Assembly (NCBI GenBank): GCA_015680685.1
Contig: MNCI01000972.1
Location: 402,752 to 466,751 of the forward strand
DNA: 64,000 nt
Direction of reading: 5' to 3'
Origin: Gnetum montanum
Taxonomy: Eukaryota; Streptophyta; Gnetopsida; Gnetales; Gnetaceae
How positions within the stretch are numbered: the first letter of the stretch is position 1; each line of letters opens with the position of its first letter. The position numbers and the translations under genes are program-made. Of the stretch, positions 41,241 to 53,322 are shown piece by piece. Below the pieces are notes generated by a model, which made no database searches, was not told where the DNA came from, and saw only the letters and a list, made by a program, of their open reading frames with translations.

Positions 41241-43627
41241 CAAAATCGATAGTGGGTTGAGGATTTACAGCCCTTGTGGCATTGCATTTCTACGGTTGAG
41301 TAGGGAGTTCCCCTTGCATTGTTGGAGCAGGTGGTAATGGAGCTATTGGTGTGAGAGCTGCAGATGGATTTGAAGGATGGTATATTTATGGGTTATCTCC
41401 CCTAGGAGAAGGAGTTCTATAATACTCATGGGCTTGGTAGTGATGTTGTGGTGTAATGTGACTAATAGAGTCACGTGGAGAGATTGGATGCTACACGTAG
41501 TAGCCATATGGGTCAGGTTGCCGGTATGGGTATTGTTTCCTTGGTGGTGGCATCCCCCATAACTATGGGTATTGCCAGTGTTGATGTTGCTCAACAGGTT
41601 GTGGTGGAGTTCCACTTGGATAATATGTTGAAGGTTCGTGGAATTGCCTTAGGTTACCTTGGGGATAAGGTAACTGTCAAGGTGCTTGCCTTTTATTTAG
41701 TTGTGGGTTAAGTGCATACACCCCAGACTCTTGTAGATGTGAGATCACTGGGCAACATCCCTTAGGATGATTGTATTGGCATATCTCACATCCACTATCA
41801 TTATCTGTGTCTGAATTCACAACCTCTTCTGTGATGGCCATTTTTCCCTTACCCCTGTTACGTGCATTTTCCACTTCTCTCTTTTTCTTTTTGTCATGGT
41901 CACTACCTCACTCCCTAGACTCCTCTACAATTTTAAGAACATTTTTAAACCTACTATCGAGGGAGTCCCATATTTGGTCTACCTTTGTTGATACTTCTGA
42001 TGTTAACTTTTGGAGAGGCAAAGTTTTCCTTTTCACCATCTCTTCAAGTGGTGACTCTTCTTCCTCCTCACAAAATCTCACTCCCCTTTTTCAGAGGAAA
42101 GGATCTCAGTTGTATTCTTCCACACTTTCTCTCTTTTGTAGCTCACCTTTTTCTTTGGCAACTTGCTCTAGCAGTCTATGAATTTGATGAGACCTAAGCT
42201 CTAATAACCTTCCTTGGGCATACGTCCCAAGGGTTCTTCTTGTTTCATGCCTAAGTCCATCCACGAGATGGTGTAGGTGATCCCACTACAAATAACCATG
42301 GCCAAGGCAACGATGTAATAGTGTGTAATAGCAGCCCATGGTAGCATCCAAGGGTTCATGATTTCCTTGCTTTCATCCTTAGATTTGCTTCCGCAGGTTA
42401 GACACTCGAGAATACGTTTGGTACTTATCATTGAATAGTTCTAACATTGTACTCCACCTTCAAATAGATTCTGGTTTTAAGGACTGGTACCAGCTTTCAG
42501 CTTCTTTCGCTAGTGTCCTTAAGAACAACTTTAGTTTTTGCCATCCATTTTCTATGTTTTGCAAGGCACATGCATTGTGTAATGCCTATAAATGATTTTG
42601 AGAATTAGTGTTGTATCCCCCTTCAAATTGTGGGATGTTGTTCATGTCTAACCTCTTGATCCTACTATCCTTGTGGTGCCTTGTTGGAACTCTTATGGCC
42701 TCCATTATATCAAGCATGCTTCTAGTTAGGAGTAGGGGTTCTTTGTGATCATCTCATTCATAGCGTCTATGGTGTCTACATGGTTCCCTACTCTCCCTTC
42801 TTCTATGCCTTGATTCTTTAGAGTATCCTTGTCCTCATTCTCAACTGGCTCATCAATGACTTTCATTTCGTTTTCACTTATCCTCACAATTGGTTTCCCT
42901 ATGACTATGTCCGAACACTGAAGGAGAGGGTGAAGATGATGATGAAGGTGAAGAAGAAGGAGAACCATTGCCATGATGATGTTTTCTACCTTATCTTCAG
43001 TGGTCTCAGCCTCAATCATGATCATGATCAGAACTTCCACCCTTATCATGTGTTCATGTTCCTTTGTTGAACACTTCATGTTCGTGGGTATCAGAACCAA
43101 GGTTGTGAATAGTGGAGTGGAGGTTCTAATACACCACCCCCTAACCAATGTCAGGAGGAGGAACATTATTTCATGGAAAACCTATTAAGGTAGGTTCACC
43201 ATCCTTAATTTTTCTCAAAACATGTAGAGCGTCATGGGGCCATTTACCCTTCAAAGATGTATGGTATCTCTCCTATCGCAAGTCCCTTTGATGTTACGCT
43301 TCTATGGGATGATAGTCCCATGAGTCATGATCACATGCAATGTATTCTACATATAAAATTGGCATGCCTATTCATGTGAGAGCACAAAGGAGCATGTTGG
43401 GAACTGATTGATTTTGAGGAAACACTATGTTACCCTCCAAGTCTCTCCAACACAGTTCCTCGTCTTGGTGGAGAATAAAGGTGAAATTAGGTACATACTC
43501 ATCGGGATGAGTATATACCACACGAAACTATTGAGAAACTGGCGGATCATTGGTATGTGTATGATGTCGTCAACTGCCTCTTGTGTTAGTCCTAGGTGGT
43601 GAAGTGCTCTTACGTGAAGAAGAAGAC
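41241..43627 (-). pseudogene. Gag of copy F
   Basis: The start is MSSSSRE at 43627, comparable to MSSSHRG in D and MSSSHRT in C. A decayed N-terminal domain and a Ser-, Arg-, His- and Asp-rich segment (about 42900-43050) precede the gag domain (about 42180-42680; GWQKLKLF and TYAQGRLLELRSHQI can be read). A basic segment and the zinc knuckle CEICQYNHPKGCC lie at 41677-41874, followed by a Tyr/Pro/Gln-rich tail. Several frameshifts are present. Plus-strand ORFs at 41377-42197 are shadows. Confidence 0.82.
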
Positions 43628-43754
43628 ATCTTATTTTGTTCGATATGCAACGTACTGTTATCTCATCTTTCTTTGATTAACCCTAAGGGTTTGTTCTAAC
43701 ATTTCAATGATATGAATGATTTCCTATGTTCTACATAGCACACAAACAACTAAG

Positions 43755-43772
43755 TCCCCGGCAATGGCACCA
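43755..43772 (-). promoter_or_regulatory. Primer binding site, tRNA-Asp type (copy F)
   Basis: On the minus strand 16 of 18 bases match TGGCGCCGTTGCCGGGGA, the best site in the window. It stands one base from the LTR end. Confidence 0.85.
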
Positions 43773-43773
43773 A

Positions 43774-44195
43774 TGATGAGTGGCGAGGTACCCCTACACT
43801 CAACCATACAAATACAAGTGTTTCACGCACAATTCGGTCGAACTCCAAGGACGAAGTGCTTATGCACCTTAATGGAACACTCAAGGTTAATCAATTTTTT
43901 TCTTCCCAAACTTACTTGTATTGTCATGGTTTTATGGTTAAGTAAGCTTGAGGTATATGATTTTTATAGCTTTTGTATTTTTTATGTCTTCTGCTAATAA
44001 AGGAGAAGGAGAGAGAACTAAGTGGCTAACTTACATTAACTATTCATTAACTAGTTTCTAAATGTTCCTAACACCAAGGGTCTAAATCTAATTCTCCTAG
44101 AACTAAGGGTGCCACCTCTTATTTATAGAAGATGAGGTAGGACGTGATATCGCATGGTGGATGCAATATCACGTACACAATATCACGGCTCATCA
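43774..44195 (-). repeat. 5' LTR of copy F, internally deleted
   Basis: At 422 bp it is short. Compared with the 3' LTR, about 380 bp are missing at AACACCAAGGG (near 44078), where sequence before 16612 is joined to sequence after about 16990. TATAAATA (44120-44127, minus) and three GATATC/AATATC motifs remain. Confidence 0.88.
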
Positions 44196-44671
44196 AAGAC
44201 AATATTGAACCTAATCCCTTTAGAGATTAGGAGTTATGAAGACATGAAAACTAAAGGTGAAAACATGTACTTTATAACATTCATAGATGATCACTCATGG
44301 AAAATATGAAGGTATCTTCTAATAGCAAAAATTAAAGATCTTAACTCTTTTAGAACATTCTAGAAGTTGGTAGAAAAATCATGTGGATAGAAATTCAAGA
44401 AGTTTCAATCTAATAATGGCACAAAATATATATCATATAAATTTGAGACATTCCTTTGAAAAAAGGAATTATTCTTCAATTAACAACACTATACTCACCT
44501 TAGTAAAACAAAGTGATAGAACAAAAGAACAACAGTATAGTTGAGATGGATAGATGTATGCTATCCCAAAAAAATCTATACACATGTTTTTGGGGAAAAT
44601 TTTCATGAACAACAATTTATATTCTAAATAAAACTCCACCTACCATGCTAAACTTCAAATTCCCAAATGAG
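44196..44671 (+). repeat. Right copy of the 476-bp direct duplication flanking copy F
   Basis: It begins at the first base after the LTR end TCATCA and continues without a break into unique copia sequence (AAATGAGATATGAAC). See the left copy at 15842-16317. Confidence 0.85.
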
Positions 44672-45907
44672 ATATGAACTAAAAAGAAATCAATTGTAAA
44701 ACACTTAAGAGTGTTTAAATCTAAGATCCACTACCATGTATACAACTAAAGAAAGAGTGATGTGAAGGCAAGGAAAGGAATATTTAGGATTATGCTAAAC
44801 ACACCAAAGGTTATAGGATTTGGGATGATGAAACTTAAAACATTGAGATATTAAGAAATGTAGTATATGAAAAAAAATAGTCTAATTAGTGGAAAAAAAT
44901 AAAACATGTTCCTTGGAAAAATAAAGCCAAAGACCTTGATAAGAAAGTGTACCAAGAAGGAGAATCCATGAAATTAAACCATCACATTGGACCTCCTAGC
45001 TTTAGGAAAGAGCATGAACAGGTATAAAAGGATTAAGACACTCAAGAAGTTCATCAAGAAAATAAATTTGAGGATGATCAAAAGAAAATGCTTAAATGGT
45101 GGCATACAACTATTGAAAGTACAAGAGGAATACAACTAAGAGATATAAATCAAGTGATGAAAATAAATTAGTGAAGCCAATAAGAAGAGAAAATTTATCT
45201 TTACATAAACATCCTAGTTAAGGAAGCTGCAAGGAATATGAGGGAGGCACTAACAAAATTACGTTGAAAAGATGTTTTGTAGGCTTAATATGATATGATG
45301 TTTAAAAGAAAGTGGAGGATCTAATGTGAAACCCACATAACAAGAATATTGTTAGAAAAAATGGGTATTCACTATGAAGTTGAAAGAAGATGGTAGTCTA
45401 GATAAGTGTAAGTCAAATTTGTTATGAAAGGATTCCTTCAAAAGGAAGGAATTGATGATAAAGAGACATTCACACTAACTACCAGGATGATGAAATTTAG
45501 TGTGATGATCATAATAGTAGCAAGAAACTATTGTAAGCTATACTAGATTGAGGTGAAATCTACATTTTTATATAGATAATTGAAATAAAAAATATATATG
45601 GACTAACAATAAGGATTCGTATAAGGTGAAACCTTGGTGTATACATTAAAGAAATTTTTGTATAGATTAAAGCAATTCCCAAGGATCTGGTAAAAAAGAA
45701 TGAAACCATTTCTAAAAAATCATGAATTTTAGAAATCAATTAAGGATGAAATTTTTTTATTAGAAGGTCAATGGGATCTTATAGATATTATTATCATTTC
45801 ATATGGATGATATCCTACTAATAGAAAGGGATCAATGTACCTTAATTTAATTTAAATCAACATTATTATAGACTTTTGAGATTTCTGATCTAGCATTAAC
45901 ACTATTA

Positions 45908-45912
45908 TTTAG
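45908..45912 (+). other. Target site duplication of copy B, left
   Basis: TTTAG stands here and again at 51470-51474, directly flanking the LTR ends TGATGAGTGG and GATTCATCA. Confidence 0.92.
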
Positions 45913-46703
45913 TGATGAGTGGCAAGGTACCCCCTACACTCAACCATAGAAATACAAGCATTCATGCATGATTCGGTTGAACTCCATAGACAGACTAGTT
46001 GTGGTATCTAGATAATTACACGTTGATCACAATTTGTTGTCTTCCCACTTGGACTAGTTTTTACTTTGTCACATATGGTTTCGTCCAAAGTGAGGCGAAT
46101 GATGTGATCCTAAACTAATGCTACTCCTAGATAAGATGGAAAATAATCTTGTTTAAAGCTAATAGGTAATGAGAAGCATAATCTAAACTAGCCTAAGTGC
46201 AATGAGCATCCATCCTCAATTATTCGTATGCATCTTGGACCTTGTATACTACTTTTGGGACTACCAAGGGTATGTTACTTAAGTGCTCCTAGATACGCTA
46301 CTGGGTTACCAAGTAGTTACACTTAAATGTTCGTAATTAAATCGTACTCATTCTACAATTAACAACAAGAATAGTAAATTACATTAAAGAAATATTAATT
46401 AAGAAAATAATAAATAACAATAACAATTAAGCAATTAAAACTAAGTGAATGCTACAATGACTGAGTAATCTCGATCTTTATTGCTGATCATATGTGTGTC
46501 CAAGTACGTTACACTTGAATAAAGGTTTCATACAATTACAATCATCACACTATAGGCATGCACTAGGGAAAGAATTGAAATGAATCAAAAATGGACAAAA
46601 AGATGCTACACTTACACCTACTGACTTCCCCCTTCCTATGTGCCTAAATGTGGTATTTATAGGCTTACACAAGAACCATTATATCATGTATTCAATATCA
46701 TTA
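45913..46703 (-). repeat. 3' LTR of copy B, U3 truncated
   Basis: It is homologous to the 5' LTR up to the GATATC array and breaks off near 46703. TATAAATA (46654-46661, minus) is kept. The LTR start TGATGA and the PPT are missing. Confidence 0.85.
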
Positions 46704-47055
46704 TGAGCAACTAACATTTCTCCTCTTCTATCCAAGGATTATGAGCAATCCATGCTAATGTCCCAATGTTTGATGGAGTCGACACTTTCCATGGACACAG
46801 TAGCTGTGGAAACACTTGATTGGCCTTGACATGCCATGCCGCAAATAGTTGTCATTCCTCTTCATAGGCTCAGGCCCTAACCTCTCCACCTTTTTCCTGG
46901 CCAGATTGTGTAATGATAGGAGTTCCCTTATGGATGTTGAATGATTATGCCTTCTGCTCTGCATGTTCTACATGAGGTCCTTGGCCTCTGCCTCCCCCTA
47001 GGCATTTAGTTGCACCTTGAGAAGGTCCTCCTTGTTGTCCTCTTTTAGGGGCCAT
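46704..47055 (-). pseudogene. Deleted third ORF of copy B
   Basis: The start at 47055 reads MAPKRGQQGGPSQGATK, close to the N-terminus of the copy A ORF. The C-terminal block FAAWHVKANQVFPQLLCPW and TLAWIAHNP also matches. Everything between, about 780 codons including the conserved domain and most of the coiled coil, is missing. The splice acceptor before the ATG has decayed to ATTATA, and the donor is mutated as well. Confidence 0.7.
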
Positions 47056-48416
47056 TATAATCACACAAAGATCAATTGTTAGCAAGGTTATTGAAATAAG
47101 TTCAATTATTTCATACCTTATTCATTTCTTTTAATAAATGTTGAATTCTTTGCTTAGTGTGATTTTAGAATTAGAATTGTTTTTCAAGGAAGTTGCCCTA
47201 AAAGTTTAATGTCAAACTTGATTTGTTTATGTAACACATAAAAGGACATGTAATGGTTTTGAGGAATGTTTTATAAAATGATGACAAAGGAAAGAATAGA
47301 TTTCACAATGAAGTACTCAGAAGATATAAAATGATGTGGTAGTGTGCAACAAGTACAAATTACAAAAGTCACACAAGTGGGTCCTCCCCAAAGCAGGTTC
47401 CAACCTATAATGCCCTTATGTAACCACACCTTAAAATGTCTATAGGCATTAGAAGGGTTAAATGTAATCTACACTAATGCAACAAAACACACACATGTTA
47501 AATACCACCATGATGAGGTATGAATTCTATGCCACACAAGACACAATTTAGAAATACTTAGATAGTGAGATGAAACGAATCATAGAAGGGATTGTAGAAA
47601 TTGGGACATGAGATAACTGACCCAGGGCATAATGAATCCTAGGTGTAGGACATGATTAATGTATCATTAGCCTGTTGCTTCAGAATCAAGAACAAGTCTA
47701 ATCCACTAATCAGTGACATCACATTGTTTCATCCAAGGATGAAAAATCATAAGAGCATCATGATAGCAAGGCATACGATCACTTGGAGTTTTGTCCAAGG
47801 GAGGAGTGATTTGGAATTTCTCTATGGCACATTTTCATTTTCTTAGCCACTTTGGCACTTTTTTCTTTCCAATAGTGAACTGGAGAAGTTGCCAACCTTT
47901 AGGCATGGGTGCATGTCTTTCCAATGGAAGCCCCAGAATAGCATTGAGTTTCTTTAGGGAGTGTCTTTATTACTATTACTCCCATTTTTTATTAGATCTA
48001 CAAGGATCTTAGTATGACTAGGTTGCATGATAGCATCTACAAAAGTAACCAAAGAGAATTCACAAGTCCCCTTGATGCCACACCTTGGCCATTCCCTCTT
48101 AGTCCATCATTTTTTGCTCTGGGAATAATGAGCAGAAAATTACTTTAAGTTGTAATGATGACAAGAATATCATCATACCCAGAGTAGAACCTCTTATTAA
48201 TAGAATGGGTGGGTGGATGTTGTGGGCTCACTATCCAAATAATTAGTCACTTATGACTTGATAGAATAGAACAACACCTCAACTGACTAGTTACATGAGT
48301 GTTTTATTCATAGATGAGATTACCCACAAAAAGATAAAACAATAAATTAGAAATGAAAAACTGGAAAACAAAAAACTAGAAAATAAAAAATTGTAAAATT
48401 GAAGAAAAGGAAAAAC
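47056..48416 (-). other. Family 3' region in copy B
   Basis: This is the same non-coding region as in copies 1, A, C and F. It includes the GTGGGTCCTCCCCAAAGCAGG block near 47380 (plus reading) and T-rich minus-strand sequence. No gene is supported. The first PPT-like motif is at 48447-48466, inside the gag tail junction. Confidence 0.7.
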
Positions 48417-50484
48417 ATTTATTCATTCTGCTTGTTAGAATGGAGGATAACCCCCATAACTAAATAGTTGAGCATGGCTAGAATTAATAAATGGAAAATG
48501 TGGATCCATGCATGTTGGAAATGTTGGGGATCAATCATATCCAAACCACCTGGTGTCTTTTGAGGTGGTGGTAGGAATATACCCAAATTGGGGTTCACAC
48601 ACTTGATTGTAGTAAGCATAATGGGGCAAATTATAAGATGTGGTCATGTGATAAGGAGCTGACCCACTATGGCACTCTTGATTGTAAGATGGTATGCAAG
48701 GATCAATATGTCTCCTGTCTCCTTACGTGGTTATATTCATTAGGCTGCATAGTTGTTGGAGTGTTGATTGGTGGCATGGATAAGGTAATAGGAAGTATTG
48801 GGTTTGAATGAGGAGATGCATCACAGTGCTAGATTTGTGCTGAGTTGGTGGATGCAATGGTTTTAGAACTATGTTGTCTCTTTCTATGGTTATGCCTAAA
48901 GAAAGGACACTTCCGACATTTTGGAGAGTCTCCACTACTATTGATAGTAGTAGCACAAGTAACATTCGTGAGTTGGTGCTATGGTGCAAAACCTTCTAGT
49001 ACTATTGGTGGTGATGTAGAAGGAAGTGAAGGGTGAGAATATTGAGGATGAGGGGAAGTGCAAGGAACCTGAGGTGGTGATCTTGTGGGAGAGAACATGG
49101 GTTGATAGTACTTAGGAGAATGATAATGATGTGGTGAGATAGAGGATGTTGACCCAGTTGGGGAAATAGGATGTTGGACATAATAAGCACTTGGGTTCGA
49201 ATGGTAGAAAAGGTGTGACCAGTTTGATGGTGGCCTCCTCCACGACTGGGGTTTTTGCCACTGTGGTTGAACACGGTATTTTTGCACAAACTCTAGATGT
49301 AACAATCCTCCCCAATGCTCATGTAAATGTGACAAGATTAGGCATTGACCTTTTGGGTGATTGTACAAGAAAATATTACATTGATACATATGATTGGCAG
49401 TTGAGTTCTTATCCTTATTCTCTTCAACCCTTCTTTCTGACTATCTAGTGGTGTTCTGTCCTATTTCTTGGTTCATCATGGTTCTATCCCTAATAGTGTT
49501 GGCATATTCCTCACTTTTTTTATGTATCCATTCAGTCTTCTTATTGATATTTGTCTTAATTGCATCTAGTGATTGCAGTATTGGGAAAGATGATTCCACC
49601 TCCTTTGGGTGAGTTGATTTCTCCTCTTCATGATCATGGACCTTTGCTAATTCAAGATTTTGATCCTATTGAGCACTTTCAACATTCTCCCATTTAGCCA
49701 TTTCTCCTTCTTCTTTTGCTACCTGCTTAATAAGCTCTTGGAATTGATGGGTTCATAGCTCATACAGTTGACCTCGGGCATACATCCCTAGGGTTTCCCT
49801 TGTTTCATTATAGAGCCCATTCATGATGTGGTACATTAGCCTTTCCTTGAAGAATCCATGACCTGGGCAATTATTTAACAATAAATAGTATCTTTCTAAG
49901 GCCATGTTCAAGGGTTCATGTTGTCCTTGTTTCCATTCTTGGATTTTTCTCCTCAAGGCTGACACTCTTGCATAGGTTTGATATCTTTCATTAAATAGTT
50001 CCACCATTGTCGACCAATGTCGAATTGATTCTGGTTTTAAAGACCTATACCATAATTTTTCTTGGCCAAAGAGTGTCAAAGGAAAGAGCTTAAGTTTTTG
50101 CCACCCATTATCAATATTGTTCCATACACAAGCATCATGGAAGGCTTGTAAATGATGTTGTGGATCTAAATCATAGGCTCCTAAAAACTTGGAAAAGTTG
50201 TTTAAATTAAGCCTAGGTAAACAACTTTCCTTACGATGCCTACGAGATATTCGAACAGCCTCTTGTATATGCATTAGGCTCTTAGTGGCTAGCAAGGGTT
50301 CATCATCACTAGGTAGGTTATGAATTTATGAGTTGGAATGATGTTATCTTTATTTATGTACATAGGAGACCCTTGCATCAGATTGAGTACTCCAGACTTC
50401 ATCTTCATCATCGTATAATTCGTCGGTTCTCTAATGAATTACCTTACTAGTTGTTGCATTATCATATTCTTGTGAGATAGACAT
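48417..50484 (-). pseudogene. Gag of copy B
   Basis: ATG at 50484 gives MSISQEYDNAT. The gag domain is open over 180 codons (49753-50295): LNNFSKFLGAYDLDPQHHLQ, WYRSLKPESIRHW, VELFNERYQTYARV and TLGMYARGQLYEL, the best-preserved gag domain of the family here. The knuckle CNIFLYNHPKGQC has Phe for the second Cys. The Pro/Tyr/Ser-rich tail (48979-49389) is also open in the same frame. A further Cys/His cluster (CRKCPFFRHNH) follows. The end has frame problems near 48800. Confidence 0.87.
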
Positions 50485-50599
50485 TGTTGTGAATTTGTGT
50501 GTGAATTAATTGAAATTAAGCTCCTTTCTAAGAGATATATCGTAAATACTTTGTTACAGTGATCTTGTATGATATAACTAATCTAAATAACTAGCAACA

Positions 50600-50617
50600 T
50601 CCCCAGCAATGGTGCCA
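50600..50617 (-). promoter_or_regulatory. Primer binding site, tRNA-Asp type (copy B)
   Basis: On the minus strand 15 of 18 bases match TGGCGCCGTTGCCGGGGA; the three differences are transitions. Confidence 0.82.
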
Positions 50618-50618
50618 A

Positions 50619-51469
50619 TGATGAGTGGCAAGGTACCCCTACACTCAACCATACGAATATGAGTGTTCATGCATGATCTGGTCGAACTTTGCAAATAGAC
50701 TAGTTGTGGTATCTAGATAATTACACGTTGATCTTAGTTCACTATCTTCCCACTTGGGCTAGTACTTACTTTGTCACATATGGTTTAGTCTAGAGTGAGG
50801 CGAATGATGTGATCCTAAACTAATGCTACTCCTAGATACAATGAAAAATAGTCTTGTTTAAAGCTAATACTTAATGAGAAGAATAATCTAAACTAGCCTA
50901 AGTGTGATGAGCATCCATCCTCAATTATCCATATGCATCTTGGACCTCATGTACTACTTCTTGGATTACCAAGCATATGTTACTTAAGTGCTCCTAGATA
51001 CGCTACTAGGTTACCAAGTAGTTACACTTAAATGTTCATAATTAAGTCATACTCATTTTACAATTAACAATAGGAATAGTAAATGATGGTAAAGAAATAT
51101 TAATTAAGAAAATAATAAATAGCAATAACAATTAAGCAATTAAAACTAAGTGAATGCTTCAATGATGGAGTAATCTTGATCTTTATTGCTAATAAAGGTT
51201 CCATACAATTACAATCATCACACTACAGGCATGCACTAGGGAAAGAATTTAAATGAATTAAAAATGGACAAAAAGACTCTACACTTACACCTACTGACTC
51301 CCCCCTTCCTATGCGCTTACACAGGAACCATGATATCATGTATTCGATATCATTATCCAGGCTATGATATCGCGTACTTGATATCGAGGGTCCGATATCA
51401 AGGATCCAATATTAGCATGTGCTGATATCAAGGGTCCAATATTAGCACCTAACAAACCATGATTCATCA
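50619..51469 (-). repeat. 5' LTR of copy B without TATA box
   Basis: At 851 bp it carries the longest GATATC series of the window (51340-51450, at least six GATATC or close variants). About 20 bp, including the TATTTATA of the 3' LTR, are missing at CTATGCGCTTACAC near 51318. Confidence 0.88.
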
Positions 51470-52311
51470 TTTAGATATGGAGATCTAATAAGATTAAGAG
51501 AACCTATTAGTAACACAAAAGAAGTGTCATAGAACTATTGGAAAATTATACTACGAAAGACTATATAGCAATAGTAATACCAATTTCATTAGAATATAAA
51601 ACCAACAAGGAAAGATCAAAGATAAATCCAACTCAATATTAACAATTAATTAGGTCATTAATGTACCTAACTAATACTCGACTAGATATTCAATATGTTA
51701 TGAATATTTTAGCCATATAGATGCAAGACTTCATGGAAGCACAAAGGAAAGCTAAATTGAACATTTTGAAATATGTGAAAGGAACCATGAATATTAAATT
51801 GTAATAAATGAATGATAGATAATTTTAGATGATGACATACTATAATGTAGACTACATAGAAAAATATCTAATCATAAAATCATAAACTAGATTTGTGATA
51901 CAATTTAATTCATCAACGTCAAACTAGAGTAATGTAAAATAGAATAGAGTATCGATATCATTGCTAGAAGCGAAATATTATCTAATGTGAGATGCATTAA
52001 AATACTTTATGTGGTTTGATATACTATTCAAAGAGATTAGAATTCAGCTACCAAAATTGATTACATAATATTATGATAATATAATAATCATTAAAATTAC
52101 CCATGACTTAGAGCTTCCAAATTAAGATTATTACCACTAAGCTAACACCTCATTATGGTCAAAACCTAAAAGAATAATTATAAGAACATCCTAAGATGTA
52201 TATTCAACATGATACTTTATAAGAAATATAGAAGAATATAGGCCATAACTCATTGTTATCAACTCGAATTAAACTTATGCTTTTTGATTCAAATGTTATC
52301 CTATATACTAT
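51470..52311 (+). pseudogene. Ty1/copia RT end and RNase H fragment
   Basis: The scaffold resumes after TTTAG. YLTNTRLDIQYVMNIL, followed by DFMEAQRKAKLNILKYVKG, is the copia RT-RNase H connection. SLLEAKYYLM corresponds to the SxxEAEY motif of RNase H, followed by QLPKLITxYYDN, the DN catalytic region. The piece ends where the LTR of copy C begins (TATACTAT|TGATGA). Confidence 0.82.
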
Positions 52312-53190
52312 TGATGAATCGTGTTTAGATGTGCTCCGATATCAGATATGTGATATCAAAGCCTCGATATCGAAGCCCAAGATCTGATGTCAAATATTCA
52401 ATATCACGAGGTATATGTTGTTGGCCTATAAATATAGTTCTTAGGTACACAAATTCCATACATAGTTTTTGTCATAGTGTAGTGAACCTCTTATAGTTTG
52501 TTTTCTCCAGAGTTAGAATATTTTCCAAATTACCCACAACAAGAGTCATTGAAAGTATGAATTTTTATTCAAACACTATTGTACTTGAGCACAGAAGTAT
52601 GTGTGGAAATAATGACAAGCTTTCTAATAAAACCTTGCAGCACCTTGGCTAACTTAGTTGTTTTATTCATGCATTTAATGTTTCATGCAATTTCCTTTAA
52701 TGCTTTTCAGTAATTAAGCTAAAGTAAGCTAATTAGATTCAATAGAAATTAATTAATTAAGCACATAAGTACGAATGCTTCAAGCATGCATATAACTCTT
52801 GGTAATCCTAGAAACACTTCACATTTGGTAACCCAATAACGTTATACATGTTTAGGATGTGCATGGAAAGTGTGATAGAATACTTATGTTAGGCTAGCTA
52901 GTTATTGATCAGTAATTAGATTAAATTAAATTGATTATAAATTACATTTCAACTTGTTCTTAATCATAGACAAATAAAATATAAAATAATAAAAATCATG
53001 TGCCTCAATTATACTTAACCATACCATTGAGCTTCACAAGTATAGTTGAGAAGACAACAATTTTCATGATTAGATTTCACATCTTAAAACCAATGTACTT
53101 GAGAACTTAAGATCTACAGAATTTAACTAGATTGCATGTGAATGCTTGTAATTCATATGGTTAGACATAGGGGTACCTCACCACTCATCA
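52312..53190 (+). repeat. Left LTR of copy C
   Basis: It runs from TGATGAATCG to CCACTCATCA, 879 bp. The U3 has GATATC at four places (52345-52380) plus decayed variants. TATAAATA is at 52427-52434. Confidence 0.9.
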
Positions 53191-53191
53191 T

Positions 53192-53209
53192 TGGCGTCAT
53201 TGCCGAGGA
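53192..53209 (+). promoter_or_regulatory. Primer binding site, tRNA-Asp type (copy C)
   Basis: TGGCGTCATTGCCGAGGA matches the tRNA-Asp complement at 15 of 18 bases; all three differences are C-to-T or G-to-A. Confidence 0.85.
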
Positions 53210-53322
53210 TGGTGCTAGTTATCTAGATTAGTTATATTATACATGATTGCTGTAAAGGTATTAATAATCTATCTTTTAGAAAATATTAATATTTTAAGTC
53301 ATACACGTTATTAGGTAAAATC

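Larger units (their letters stand above)
16313..44195 (-). mobile_element. Athila-like Ty3/gypsy copy F, interrupted by element E
   Basis: This minus-strand element has its 5' LTR on the right (43774-44195) and its 3' LTR on the left (16313-17118). Gag, protease, RT and RNase H lie at 38956-43627, and integrase plus the 3' region at 17119-20430. The 18.5 kb of element E sit between RNase H and integrase. Without E the element is about 9.4 kb. The LTRs differ at roughly 26 of 330 aligned bases by eye. The junctions are unusual: instead of a 5-bp TSD the flanks carry a 476-bp direct duplication of copia integrase, and the left LTR end is replaced within a 5-base microhomology. Confidence 0.88.
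44196..45912 (+). pseudogene. Ty1/copia integrase to reverse transcriptase fragment
   Basis: The copia scaffold resumes after copy F, first repeating 476 bp of integrase (44196-44671). It then goes on with KHLRVFKSKIHYHVYN and IFRIMLNTPKVIGF, the end of integrase. RT begins near 45360: KGFLQKEGIDDKETFT, then LYxIEVKSTFLY with the first catalytic region, and LKKFLYRLKQFPRIW. The segment ends in the TTTAG target site of copy B. Stops are many and the frame shifts several times. Confidence 0.82.
45913..51469 (-). mobile_element. Non-autonomous Athila-like copy B, gag only
   Basis: This 5.6-kb minus-strand element has a perfect 5-bp TSD in the copia RT. It carries a gag of the copy-A subfamily and lacks pol. 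The third ORF is cut to its two ends. The 5' LTR (50619-51469) lost the TATA region. The 3' LTR (45913-46703) lost the U3 array together with the PPT, so both promoters are damaged, though in different ways. Confidence 0.9.

Noticed and set aside
41771-42181. Plus-strand ORF of 136 codons rich in Ser and Phe
   Set aside because: It lies on the reverse strand of the gag of copy F, whose basic and acidic codons read as Ser/Phe/Leu in reverse.
46755-46964. 69-codon minus-strand ORF in copy B
   Set aside because: It is out of frame with the third-ORF remnant that matches copy A at both ends.
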